The notes beneath the pieces were generated by a model. That model had not been told where the DNA came from. It did no database searches and was given only the letters and a program-made list of their open reading frames with translations. DNA of 45,592 bases from Actinomycetota bacterium (GTDB lineage Bacteria > Actinomycetota > Acidimicrobiia > IMCC26256 > PALSA-610), in assembly GCA_005773635.1 (NCBI GenBank), contig SXHN01000079.1, positions 100,568 to 146,159 of the forward strand, written 5' to 3'. Both the position numbers and the translations under genes were made by a program. Below are positions 11,291 to 19,000 of the stretch, piece after piece (positions within the stretch are counted from its first letter, which is position 1; every line of letters starts with the position of its first letter).

Positions 11291-12325
11291 TTACACCTTG
11301 CGCACGACTGCCGGGGAATGACGGAAGAAATCTTCGACTTCACGTTCGTAGCGATAGCCAGGATTTTTGTCTCCGACGGCGGTTTGCAGGCGCAACCCGC
11401 GCGCAAATGACTCGACAGTTCCTGGGGTCGTGTACCGATACTTGTAGCCCGCACGTTTGAAACGTGTGTTGTCGAGACCTCGCCCGAAACGCAGTAGGTC
11501 GAGCCATTCGGGTGGCAGGTTCACAATCTTTGCGAGTTTGAGTACTTCTGCGGTGTACCCAGTCAATACTGGTGGGAGCGCGACTCGACGCTTGGCAACG
11601 ATTTTGCAGATCTCGCTCCACGGCATTTCGCCGTCGCCCGCTACGTTGAATACACCCGGTACATCGTTGAATGTGGCGTAGGTAAGTGCGCCGACGACGT
11701 CTTCTTCGTGCACAAACTGCAATCGTGGATCGAACCCGAAAATCTCGGGCACCATAGGTAGCCGTAAGGCTTGCGCGAATGGAGTGTCGAGATTGTCGCC
11801 GAGCACATTCGTAAATCTCAGGAGCGTGACCGCGATGTGGGGGTTCTCCTCGGCAAAGTCGCGTAGGAACGCTTCAACCTCAATGAGGGAGCGTTCCATG
11901 TTGGATCGTGGTTCGCTGCTGCGCTGCATTTCTTCACGGATGTAGTACGCATCACGCTGATGTGCGCCGTATACGTAGCCGCTATTTTTTACAATGACCT
12001 TGCGCACCGGACTGCCGGGAGCTCCGGCAGCCGCCAACAGATTCATTGTGCCGATGACGTTGATTTCGTGCACGGTGCGACCGGAAGCGAGCGTGCTGTC
12101 GACAATGAGGTGTGTGTGCAAGACGGTGTCGATCTGAGCAGCTTTCACGATGCGCTCGAGGATCGAGTAGGACGCATCGGCTCGTACGAATTCGGTGCGT
12201 TCTAGGGGTACCTGCGGCTCGCGAGTATCAAGACCGACGACAACTTCAACGTCGTCGCGGCGCTCCAGTTCTTGTGCGAGCTTGCCACCCCAAAATGTCG
12301 AGAGGCCGGTTACGAGTACGCGCAT
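11291..12325 (-). CDS. NAD-dependent epimerase/dehydratase (Rv0501-like)
   Basis: Extended SDR of 344 residues starting MRVLVTGLSTFWGGKLAQEL. The glycine-rich motif departs from GxxGxxG to GLSTFWGG. The usual YxxxK is not evident: SGYVYGAHQRDAYYIREEM follows the N-S strand, so catalysis may be altered. The C-terminal part (GYKYRYTTPGTVESFARGL) is typical of the mycobacterial Rv0501 group. The start lies 2 nt after the stop of the acyltransferase gene, and this pairing matches Rv0501/Rv0502. Its true substrate is not known; a lipid or sugar-nucleotide role is inferred only from the neighbour. Confidence 0.85.
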   Translation of the reverse strand: MRVLVTGLSTFWGGKLAQELERRDDVEVVVGLDTREPQVPLERTEFVRADASYSILERIVKAAQIDTVLHTHLIVDSTLASGRTVHEINVIGTMNLLAAAGAPGSPVRKVIVKNSGYVYGAHQRDAYYIREEMQRSSEPRSNMERSLIEVEAFLRDFAEENPHIAVTLLRFTNVLGDNLDTPFAQALRLPMVPEIFGFDPRLQFVHEEDVVGALTYATFNDVPGVFNVAGDGEMPWSEICKIVAKRRVALPPVLTGYTAEVLKLAKIVNLPPEWLDLLRFGRGLDNTRFKRAGYKYRYTTPGTVESFARGLRLQTAVGDKNPGYRYEREVEDFFRHSPAVVRKV

Positions 12326-12327
12326 GA

Positions 12328-13326
12328 TTATCCGAACCAAACTGATTTACGGCGACGGAGCATGTCGTACAGCGCATCTTGAATAAGGCGACGGACGCGT
12401 TCCGATTCGGTCATGACCCGAGAGCGTGAGTAGCGCTCTTGGCCAGGTTCTACGTCGAAATGCACTGGTGGAAGCACACGAATTCGGAATTTCGCGGGGA
12501 AGTAGGCGAGTGCGCCAAACGGCCCGAACGCGAGCATGTTTGCAGTGATTGGCGCGTAGGGCAGGCCGGTGAGTTTCGCGAGGCGTGAGCTTTTCCATAC
12601 GATTGGCATTGACTCTTCGGCGCCCATTACCGCCAACGGGATAATCGGTACGCCCGACCGCATAGCGATTTCGATGAAACCCCCGCGTCCGAAGCGACGG
12701 AGTTGGTAGCGATCGGCGTAGGTCTTGCCTGTGCCTTTGGTGCCTTCTGGAAAGACCAAAACGAGTTGTTGTTCGTCGTGGAGCAAACGGAATGCGTTGT
12801 CGGCGTTGGCCGTGACTCCGCCGACGCGCGACCACATCGTGCCGACTACTGGAATCGTCCGAAAGAGATACTCGGCGAGCCCGTACACCGGGCGACCGAG
12901 TTTCGTTTCGACTCCGTGCATGATCGCGGGTGCATCGGAAGGAATTGCGCCGGCATGGTTCGACACCAACAGCGCGCCGCCTACCGCTGGGAGGTTTTCG
13001 AAACCCTCCCATGATGTGCGGAAGTAGTACTTGTCGATCGGGCCGTACACGGAGCGCACAAGTGATCGCATCTTCTCACTACGACCCCAATGATCCACGT
13101 CGCTTCGCCGAATCTCGGCGTCCGGCGGAATTGAAGCCGGATCGCTGCGCGGTTCGTGGCGGGCTCGGGTGATTGCTACGAGCTCTGCCGGGGCTGACAC
13201 ATCGGGTGCCGTGAGATCGATTGCATTGGTGGGCGCCGAGTCGACGAGGACCGGTTTCACCGGGGCTCGGCCCTTGGTAAGCGGCGCATTGCCGGGGGCG
13301 ACACGGGGTTCGTTTGGCTCCGACAT
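12328..13326 (-). CDS. PlsC/LPLAT-family acyltransferase (Rv0502-like)
   Basis: Predicted lysophospholipid-type acyltransferase of ~332 residues. A ~100-residue disordered, Pro/Ala-rich N-terminus precedes the acyltransferase core: SNHAGAIPSDAPAI (His and Asp six residues apart, as in the MGAT-like subgroup, not the common HX4D), VFPEGTKGTG (block III) and VPIIPLAVMGAEESMPI (block IV). The core is followed by a basic end. In-frame starts at 13335 and 13362 cannot be excluded; none has a clear ribosome binding site. First gene of the acyltransferase - epimerase - enoyl-CoA hydratase operon. Confidence 0.85.
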   Translation of the reverse strand: MSEPNEPRVAPGNAPLTKGRAPVKPVLVDSAPTNAIDLTAPDVSAPAELVAITRARHEPRSDPASIPPDAEIRRSDVDHWGRSEKMRSLVRSVYGPIDKYYFRTSWEGFENLPAVGGALLVSNHAGAIPSDAPAIMHGVETKLGRPVYGLAEYLFRTIPVVGTMWSRVGGVTANADNAFRLLHDEQQLVLVFPEGTKGTGKTYADRYQLRRFGRGGFIEIAMRSGVPIIPLAVMGAEESMPIVWKSSRLAKLTGLPYAPITANMLAFGPFGALAYFPAKFRIRVLPPVHFDVEPGQERYSRSRVMTESERVRRLIQDALYDMLRRRKSVWFG

Positions 13327-13397
13327 TGCTGCCATCGAACCGCGTTCGGGCCGATTTTGCAAACTGGGCGGTGGTGTTTGTCAAACGTGGGCCGTCG

Positions 13398-14756
13398 TCA
13401 CGGCGGCGTTTGGCCCAGTACGAGCCAGGTTGGGCCCCGGTAACGGTGCACCATTCCCCCGAAACGGGCGATAACAAATGCAAATAGTGCAAACCACAGC
13501 GCGACGAGGTTGCCTCCCAACATGACCACCGATGCCGCAGCTGCGAGAAATACGGCGGAAGCCCATGCCATCGCACGCGCGAGGTATCGCACATCGCCAG
13601 CGCCGATGAGTATGCCGTCAAGCACGTACACAATCGCTCCAATTGGCTGCATTGCCGCGACGATCCAGAGGAGTTGCCCGACTTCTTGGCGGATTGCAAT
13701 GTCGTTGGTGAACAACTTCGGCAACCACTGATGTAAGCCAATGATCAGTACCGCACATATGCACCCAGACCACCAACCCCAACGGAGCATCGTCGCGGTT
13801 GCTTTTCTGGTGGCGGCGTGGTCGCCCGCGCCCAAGGTGCGCCCGACGATCACTTGGCCGGCTATGGCGATTGCATCGAGTGCGAACGCGAGAAATACCC
13901 AAATTTGCTCCGCGATTTGGTGCGCTGCAATTTGTGTTGCTCCGAGCCGTGCTGCCAACACTGAAGCGACGAAGAAGGCAGTAATCAGCGAACCGGTGCG
14001 CAACATGAGGTGCACCCCGACTCTTGCAGTGGTTTTGATTGACTGCCAATGCGGTCGAAGCGTGACGTCGGCGCGTTGAAAGTGGGCGTTGGTGATGATC
14101 AGGAAAGCGCAAGCGGCGATGGTTTGTGCAATTACCGTGCCCCAAGCCGAACCTGCGATACCCCAATCGAACTTGTAAACGAAAACAAGTTCCAGCACGA
14201 TATTTGTGATATTGGCACCAATCGCAATGAATAGAGGGGTTTTTGTATCCTCAGCGCCGCGCAGGTAGCCCGTCGCCGCGAGAGCAATCATGAACATTGG
14301 TGCCCCGCAGAAACTGATACGCAGATAGGTGAGTGCCAGGCTTGCCACTTCACTATTTGGAGAGATCGCGTTGGTAATCGGCTCTGCGCTTGCGATCCCT
14401 AACACCAACACGGTGATGCCGATTGCAACGCTGAGCCAAAGGCCCGCGAGCCCGTGAGCCGCAGCGGCTGCGTCGTTGCCCGCGCCGCGGCTGCGCGCTA
14501 CGGCTCCCGTTGTGTTGTACGCCAGGAAGTTGAAAATCGCATATGCGGGGAGCAGGATCGCGCTCGCAACCCCGAGCGCGGCCAGCGCATCGCGCCCGAT
14601 ATGGCCGACGATTGCGGTGTCAGCGAGTACGTAGAGGGGCCCTGCGACAAGGGATCCGAAGGCGGGGATTGCGAGGTGCAGAATCTCGCGGTCGCGTTCC
14701 CGCAGCATGGCCGTGACGGTACTCGTCTGCTGTGGTGTGGAACGGAACTCGTTCAT
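13398..14756 (-). CDS. MATE family efflux transporter, DinF-like
   Basis: Polytopic exporter of 452 residues with about twelve hydrophobic segments. The N-terminal half starts REILHLAIPAFGSLVAGPLYVLADTAIVGHIG, the family hallmark, and ARLGATQIAAHQIAEQIWVFLAFALDAIAIAGQ opens the second half. MATE proteins exchange Na+ or H+ for drugs or metabolites. The ATG lies 45-105 bp from a dispersed repeat (14794-14861) that occupies the gap to the divergent gene at 14902. Confidence 0.92.
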   Translation of the reverse strand: MNEFRSTPQQTSTVTAMLRERDREILHLAIPAFGSLVAGPLYVLADTAIVGHIGRDALAALGVASAILLPAYAIFNFLAYNTTGAVARSRGAGNDAAAAAHGLAGLWLSVAIGITVLVLGIASAEPITNAISPNSEVASLALTYLRISFCGAPMFMIALAATGYLRGAEDTKTPLFIAIGANITNIVLELVFVYKFDWGIAGSAWGTVIAQTIAACAFLIITNAHFQRADVTLRPHWQSIKTTARVGVHLMLRTGSLITAFFVASVLAARLGATQIAAHQIAEQIWVFLAFALDAIAIAGQVIVGRTLGAGDHAATRKATATMLRWGWWSGCICAVLIIGLHQWLPKLFTNDIAIRQEVGQLLWIVAAMQPIGAIVYVLDGILIGAGDVRYLARAMAWASAVFLAAAASVVMLGGNLVALWFALFAFVIARFGGMVHRYRGPTWLVLGQTPP

Positions 14757-14793
14757 TGGCCAATTCCCTGGCTCCTTTTTTCAAAAGCGACAA

Positions 14794-14861
14794 GGGAGCT
14801 CAGGAGTGAGGGACGAGCGAGATGAGTCCGAAGCGAGCTCGCCGCGCCGGACGGAGTAGGC
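14794..14861 (+). repeat. Dispersed intergenic repeat, copy 1
   Basis: This stretch matches 44755-44824 upstream of groEL. Two conserved blocks, CAGGAG(T/C)GAGGGACGAGC followed by GAGATG (14801-14824) and GCCGGACGGAGTAGGC (14846-14861), flank a variable 20-21-nt centre; GGGAGC lies just upstream in both copies. The centre here has GTCCG/CGGAC pairing (14826-14830 with 14848-14852). It is non-coding, between the divergent MATE gene and the gene at 14902. Function unknown. Confidence 0.7.
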
Positions 14862-14901
14862 GGAATATACAAGTGTCGTAGGGGTCTGCCATATTGACGA
14901 G

Positions 14902-15219
14902 GTGAGTGCGAACCATGTTCCGAGCCTGCATTTTGCCCGCACGGCGCGGCGGCTTGGTATGGCGGCGCGCGCGGCGGGCTTGCAGGTACCAGCGTTTCGG
15001 TCGCCGCCGCGCCGTATCGGCGTGGTGCGGTCGATTCGGCGTCTCGCGGGCGGCACAATTGTTGCTGTCCGTCTCCAGGGTCGTTCGGTCGTTGATATCG
15101 AACTCGACATGGTGGATGGCGTTATTGCCGCGAATCAGCTCATTGGCGAGGCGGCCGAGCGGATGCGATCGACGCTTTTGGCGGCACTCGCCGACGCTAT
15201 GGGCGAAGCCGCTGCGTGA
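14902..15219 (+). CDS. Small conserved basic protein of unknown function
   Basis: 105 residues from a GTG. The N-terminal half is Arg-rich and ordered (RTARRLGMAARAAGLQVPAFRSPPRRIGVVRSIRR), then a small β-rich part (TIVAVRLQGRSVVDIELDMVDGVIAANQL) and an amphipathic helix. Its codon pattern and the AGLQVPAFRSPPR segment look like a real protein, and I read it as a lineage-conserved gene, but I do not recognise a named family. It ends 43 bp before tRNA-Leu. Confidence 0.6.
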   Translation: MSANHVPSLHFARTARRLGMAARAAGLQVPAFRSPPRRIGVVRSIRRLAGGTIVAVRLQGRSVVDIELDMVDGVIAANQLIGEAAERMRSTLLAALADAMGEAAA

Positions 15220-15262
15220 CAAACGCCTAGCCTCCGGTCGCGCGTGATCGCGTGCGGCACCC

Positions 15263-15346
15263 GCCCGGGTGGCGGAATGGCAGACGCAGGCGGCTTAAAC
15301 CCGCCGGCCTGTAATGGGCATACGGGTTCGAATCCCGTCCCGGGCA
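15263..15346 (+). tRNA. tRNA-Leu (UAA anticodon)
   Basis: 84-nt class II tRNA. The acceptor stem GCCCGGG (15263-15269) pairs with CCCGGGC (15339-15345), with A as discriminator. Anticodon stem GGCGG/CCGCC encloses loop CTTAAAC, giving anticodon TAA at 15296-15298, which reads UUA. A short variable arm and T-arm ACGGG-TTCGAAT-CCCGT follow. CCA is not encoded. Confidence 0.97.
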
Positions 15347-16234
15347 CTTCTGTAGAACTGGGGAAACGCCGAAATCGGCGATCCCCGGAACTCTCGGCGA
15401 TGTCTGATATCTCCGAATTTGCTCACGCTTTACGCCTAGGAATCGATTCCAACGGTCCCGCTGAATCTCGCTGTGTGATCGGTGGGGCTGCATTTCCCGG
15501 AAACGGCGATTACTTCCACGACTTGCTTTGCATTCGGGGTGCTGATCGTCAGCCTTCCTGAGTATGGAGTTGGCGCGCTCGCCTCTTGGATGTGCGCGGC
15601 GACAACGGCGACGCCTCCAAATTGAATTTTGCCGTTGTTACTGTCTACGGCCTCGTCACTTATTGGTGCACGTTTCGGGGTCGGCAACGATCGATGGCAC
15701 CGTGGCATGGGGGTTCAAACCCGGCAACTCGTACCCGGTCGGCACCGCGTACGACACAATCAATATCGATGGTTCACTCACTTTCGGCGCGGTGGCGATC
15801 TCTCCGCCGATCTCGAAGGCAAACGGGCGGTATGCGCGTTCGACCGTAACGGCCCAAGCGATCGGCTGGGTCATCGATCAAACGAAAGTAGCCGTCGCTC
15901 CGAAGACCGTGCCACGCGGAACGGCGACTGTTCTCAGCGGAACGAAGTGGCCGCTCGATCAGACCGTTGTGATTGAGGTGAAGTTGCACGGACAGACCTT
16001 CGTGCCGGTGGCAACGGTCAATTCCGGGACCGGATCATGGATGTATTCGTACGCCGTGCCGTTGGGTGCCCCGATCGGAACGGCAGCGTTCCGGTTGGTG
16101 ACCCAGCCCAACGGGGCGCAAATGAACACCGGCTTCAAAGTCACCTAAACGCGCGACATTACGCGCGTCGCGCCGCACGCGGATATAGGTAACGCCCTCG
16201 AACATCGCTCCAACCTACCGAGGTCTGTGAATGG
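15347..16234. other. Decayed or uncertain region downstream of tRNA-Leu
   Basis: Several mutually exclusive frames are open here and none gives a complete, convincing gene between 15347 and 15660. A minus-strand frame at 15436-15708 (90 codons) and plus-strand fragments overlap with no shared start or ribosome binding site. The clearest coding signal is the plus frame from about 15663 to 16148, described separately. No integrase, and no copy of the tRNA 3' end, was found downstream. Confidence 0.4.
15564..16148 (+). pseudogene. Probable remnant of a secreted β-sandwich protein
   Basis: From about codon 38 (VSGSATIDGTVAWGFKPGNS) the frame reads as an extracellular β-rich protein with Gly/Thr/Ser-rich strands. 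Two immunoglobulin-like or carbohydrate-binding-like halves can be guessed (NIDGSLTFGAVAISPP; VEVKLHGQTFVPVATV), ending FKVT. The first ~35 residues (ARRQRRRLQIEFCRCYC) are unlike a signal peptide and look like read-through of another frame, so the gene appears to have lost its 5' end. It could alternatively start at TTG 15663 or GTG 15666 as a short non-exported protein. No family recognised. Confidence 0.4.
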
Positions 16235-16283
16235 GCATATTGTGCATGTCAGTACCGCTGCGGTAGTCAGATATACAAAGTTC
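16235..16283. repeat. Palindromic element, left copy (inverted relative to 19517-19566)
   Basis: Imperfect inverted repeat with 22-nt arms (16235-16256 and 16262-16283) and a 5-nt centre GCTGC; the core is TACCGC-T-GCGGTA. Its right arm, read on the minus strand, matches the left arm of the copy at 19517-19538 in 19 of 22 positions (starting GAACTTTG and ending ATCTGACTACC). It lies downstream of the Cys-repeat protein gene at 16395-16883. Confidence 0.65.
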
Positions 16284-16333
16284 GCACGGAGGCGGGTTTA
16301 CGCTGTGTTTATTGACTTTTTCAACGCAGCAGC

Positions 16334-16355
16334 GGCGCCCCTTGGAAGGAGCGCC
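16334..16355 (-). terminator. Hairpin downstream of Cys-repeat gene
   Basis: Read on the minus strand, GGCGCTCC and GGGGCGCC form an 8-bp stem (one G-T pair) with loop TTCCAA, about 40 bp after the stop of the gene at 16395. A second perfect 6-bp hairpin (GCACGG / CCGTGC, 16377-16392) sits directly at the stop codon. Neither has a T-run, so termination is an inference. Confidence 0.45.
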
Positions 16356-16394
16356 ACTGTGCGGGGATTGTGAGGTGCACGGCAGGCCGTGCAG

Positions 16395-16883
16395 TTACGC
16401 CGAGTGCGCGCCTCGTGCCGGGATTTCGATGTTGCAGTCGGCCGCCGCTGCACGCAACGTCTTCATCTGCTCGGCCGTCGGGCGACCCTGCGGACGGGTC
16501 ACGCCGGCGTCGGTGAGGCAGTCACGCTGTTCATCGCTGAGCTGTTGGAAACGCTGGCCGTTACGGCCTCGTCCGCCACCATTGCCGCGGCCCGCATTCG
16601 CAGGCTTTTCAATGCCGCAACCTTGCGCCGCTGCTCGCAGTTGCTTGTTTTGCTCGGCCGTTGGGCGGCCTTCGGGCCGAGTCAAGCCAGCGTCGGTCAG
16701 GCACTGCTTTTGGGTATCGGTGAGCTTTGCAAACCCGCCGGCCCGGCTCGGGTGTTCGCTTGGTGCTGTAGTCGAAGTGCTCGACGTTGCAGCTTCGGCG
16801 GGGCTGAAAGCGAGCGCTCCTGAAAAGCCGGTGAGTCCGATGGCGCTGACTGCGAGCACTGTGCGGAACTTGGATGATTTCAT
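16395..16883 (-). CDS. Secreted protein with two tandem cysteine-containing repeats
   Basis: 162 residues from the ATG at 16883, which has AGGAG 8 nt upstream (AAAGGAGACCAACATG). A clear Sec signal peptide (VLAVSAIGLTGFSGALAFS, then PAEAA) is followed by a Ser/Thr linker. Two ~45-residue repeats follow (residues 51-95 and 112-156), each with pattern L-[TS]-D-x-Q-x2-CLTDAG-[LV]-TRP-x-GRPTAEQ and a second Cys 28 residues after the first (C61/C89; C122/C150). A Gly/Arg-rich linker separates them. The paired cysteines suggest a disulfide in each repeat outside the cell. Same strand as, and 140 bp after, the ABC permease gene. No named family recognised; a role as partner or cargo of the exporter is inference. 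Confidence 0.8.
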   Translation of the reverse strand: MKSSKFRTVLAVSAIGLTGFSGALAFSPAEAATSSTSTTAPSEHPSRAGGFAKLTDTQKQCLTDAGLTRPEGRPTAEQNKQLRAAAQGCGIEKPANAGRGNGGGRGRNGQRFQQLSDEQRDCLTDAGVTRPQGRPTAEQMKTLRAAAADCNIEIPARGAHSA

Positions 16884-17022
16884 GTTGGTCTCCTTTGTTT
16901 GTGTGTTGTCGTCGGGTGGCGACAAGAACCATGATCGGCTCGACACCTTGGGGGAACTCCAACATCACCTCGCAACTACCTGGACATCTTCGCCGGCAGT
17001 GGGGCTCGCGTCATGGCAGTGC

Positions 17023-17832
17023 TTAGGCGTCGACTTCGCGTTGAGAGAATACGAAGATGGCCATTGCTGTGAATCCAGCAACCCACGCTGCGAGAGCAAG
17101 CGATGAGCTGATGCGGCCGAGGTCGCTTGTGTCAACGAGCCCACTTGCAAGGCTTCCTGGTAGCCACGCGCTGACATCGGCTACAGCATCGATCAGCGAG
17201 CCGATGAGCTGTTCTCCAAGCAATGCCCACGCGACGCCAATGCCAATAGCTGTGGCAGGCGCTCGGAGCAACACAGCGAGGAGCGCCCCGATGGACGCGT
17301 ACGCGAGATTCGATGCGACCAAACCAATCGCAGCAGTACCGATGCTGGCGATGCCAGATGCGGTGGTCCACTGCGCGATGTGAACATCGTTGAGTGGGGC
17401 AAGGGCGAACGACGCTGCTACTGCGATCACGGTTGCCCACAACGCCAGTGTCGTTGCACTGATCGCCAAGGCACCGAGTTTGCCTCCCAGCAGCGTCGCG
17501 CGTTTCGGGTGGCGCACGAGGAGATTCTTCAATGTTCCATGGGTATATTCGTTCGCTACCGAAAGCGCGACGAGCACCAATACCACCACGCCGAGGAGTT
17601 TCGAGATGGTCGCGATGCCCTGGATCGCGCCGTCGTCGTTGGAAAGCGAGGCGAGCCCAGGCTCGGTTGTCGACGCTGAGCTCATTGGTCCGCCACCTCC
17701 ATCGCTCGTCGTCCCAGTGATATAGGGGATTGCCGTACCGAGCAGTGCGACTCCTGCCGTGGCGCAACCGGTACCGACGACGACGCCTCGGCGGCTCAAC
17801 TTCACGAATTCTGATCGGAGTGAAGGGATCAC
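17023..17832 (-). CDS. ABC-2 type transporter permease
   Basis: 269-residue integral membrane protein with about six hydrophobic segments. It starts with the ABC-2 N-terminal signature (SLRSEFVKLSRRG, then a first membrane helix), a large extracytoplasmic Gly/Ser loop, and SVANEYTHGTLKNLLVRHPKR, typical of ABC-2 permeases of antibiotic or redox-compound exporters. The GTG start at 17832 is preceded by AGGAG and overlaps the ATPase stop (GTGA), so it is coupled. Forms the channel with the ATPase at 17829-18887. Confidence 0.9.
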   Translation of the reverse strand: MIPSLRSEFVKLSRRGVVVGTGCATAGVALLGTAIPYITGTTSDGGGGPMSSASTTEPGLASLSNDDGAIQGIATISKLLGVVVLVLVALSVANEYTHGTLKNLLVRHPKRATLLGGKLGALAISATTLALWATVIAVAASFALAPLNDVHIAQWTTASGIASIGTAAIGLVASNLAYASIGALLAVLLRAPATAIGIGVAWALLGEQLIGSLIDAVADVSAWLPGSLASGLVDTSDLGRISSSLALAAWVAGFTAMAIFVFSQREVDA

Positions 17833-18887
17833 GAGTTGCTCCTGCGTTTGTGTGTGAGGTCGAGGACAGCGTCTTCGAGGCGAACGGTGTGTGGTTCGAT
17901 GCGGGCCAGGACGATGTTCTCGGTTGCTGCGATGCGATTTAGCTGCGGTGCGATGCACCGCGCGGCGGCAATCGTGAGCGTTTCGCAGTATTCGATGTCT
18001 GATGTGATTACCTCGTAGCCGCGATCGCGGTAGATGCGAGCGAGTCGACCATGATCGATAACGTGTTCTGCTGCCACGATGAGTTGTTCGCTACTGCGTT
18101 CTGTCAATCCGTGCAACGGCCCTTGGTATGCAAGGTTGCCTTCGTCGATCACCACGAGATGTTGGCAAATTTGTTCGATTTCGGCGAGCAAGTGACTGGA
18201 GATCAAGACCGTCGTGCCCCGTGCGGCGAAGCTCTGCAGCAGTATTCGCATATCGGCAATCCCTTGAGGGTCGAGGCCATTGGTGGGTTCATCGAGGATA
18301 AGAATCGTTGGGTCGGGTAACAGCGCCGCGGCAAGCCCGAGGCGTTGTTTCATTCCCAACGAAAACGACTTGAACTTGTCCCCGGCTCGGTCAGTGAGCC
18401 CGACAATCTCAAGCACTTCTTCGATGCGGTGCTCCGAGATATTGGCGATAGTCGTGAGGACACGCAGGTTGTTCGACGCACTGAGTGTGGGATGAAAGGC
18501 TGGTCCCTCGATGAGCGCCCCAACCTTGTGAAGATACGCACTCGGCCGGGACAGGTCGTGGCCGAGCACTTTGCCCCAACCCGAAGTTGGGGTGATCAAA
18601 CCGAGCAGCATTCGTAATGTTGTGGTTTTTCCTGCGCCATTGTGGCCAATGAATCCAGTGATCTGTCCGACAGGAATCGAAAGCGTGAGGTCGTTGACGA
18701 CAGTTCGGGTGCCGTACGCCTTGGTAAGCATCCTCGTCTCGATTGCATAATCAGCCGGGGTTGGATCGGCAGGGAGTTTGGAGGGAATTGTGTTTGTGGC
18801 GTTTGCAGGCATCCCTGCAGCATCGACGCGGATGCTCGTGGTGAGATCAGAGCTGCCTGGAGGTTTCCTGAGGGTTGTCGTGGCCAC
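17829..18887 (-). CDS. ABC transporter ATP-binding protein (DrrA/CcmA-like exporter)
   Basis: 352-residue ATPase driving the ABC-2 permease. Walker A is GHNGAGKTT, the signature is SLGMKQRLGLAAALL, Walker B is ILILDEPTNGLDP and the switch His is in ISSHLLAEIEQ. An unusual ~45-residue Pro/Ala/Thr-rich N-terminus precedes the domain if the GTG at 18887 is used; an ATG at 18812 would give a more usual length. The promoter between this gene and soxR carries a SoxR box with a 19-bp spacer, so induction by redox-active compounds is predicted. Confidence 0.93.
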   Translation of the reverse strand: MATTTLRKPPGSSDLTTSIRVDAAGMPANATNTIPSKLPADPTPADYAIETRMLTKAYGTRTVVNDLTLSIPVGQITGFIGHNGAGKTTTLRMLLGLITPTSGWGKVLGHDLSRPSAYLHKVGALIEGPAFHPTLSASNNLRVLTTIANISEHRIEEVLEIVGLTDRAGDKFKSFSLGMKQRLGLAAALLPDPTILILDEPTNGLDPQGIADMRILLQSFAARGTTVLISSHLLAEIEQICQHLVVIDEGNLAYQGPLHGLTERSSEQLIVAAEHVIDHGRLARIYRDRGYEVITSDIEYCETLTIAAARCIAPQLNRIAATENIVLARIEPHTVRLEDAVLDLTHKRRSNS

Positions 18888-18953
18888 GCGAGGTGTGGTG
18901 ACGTCAAAGGTGGGTTAGTGCATTGAGCCGGGCGAGCCCGTTGCGTTGCGGGC

Positions 18954-18984
18954 ACTGTAAGACCTCAGCTTTACTTGAGGTCAA
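18954..18984 (-). promoter_or_regulatory. SoxR-controlled promoter with SoxR box (18963-18980)
   Basis: The 18-bp site CCTCAGCTTTACTTGAGG matches the SoxR consensus CCTCAAGTTAACTTGAGG at 15 of 18 positions. On the minus strand it is framed by a -35-like TTGACC (18984-18979) and a -10-like TACAGT (18959-18954), separated by exactly 19 bp, the overlong spacer that MerR-family activators act on. This drives the ABC operon. The site also lies 20 bp before the soxR start, allowing autoregulation. Confidence 0.85.
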
Positions 18985-19000
18985 GTGGTAGTTTCAAAAT

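Noticed and set aside
15712-15730. T-loop-like string GGGGGTTCAAACCC resembling a tRNA fragment or attachment site
   Set aside because: No acceptor or anticodon stems nearby and no similarity to the adjacent tRNA-Leu beyond GGTTC; it codes WGFKPG in the surrounding frame.
16312-17106. 264-codon plus-strand frame opposite the Cys-repeat gene
   Set aside because: The minus strand has a signal peptide, AGGAG and internal protein repeats; the plus frame's own repeats are just the mirror of those.
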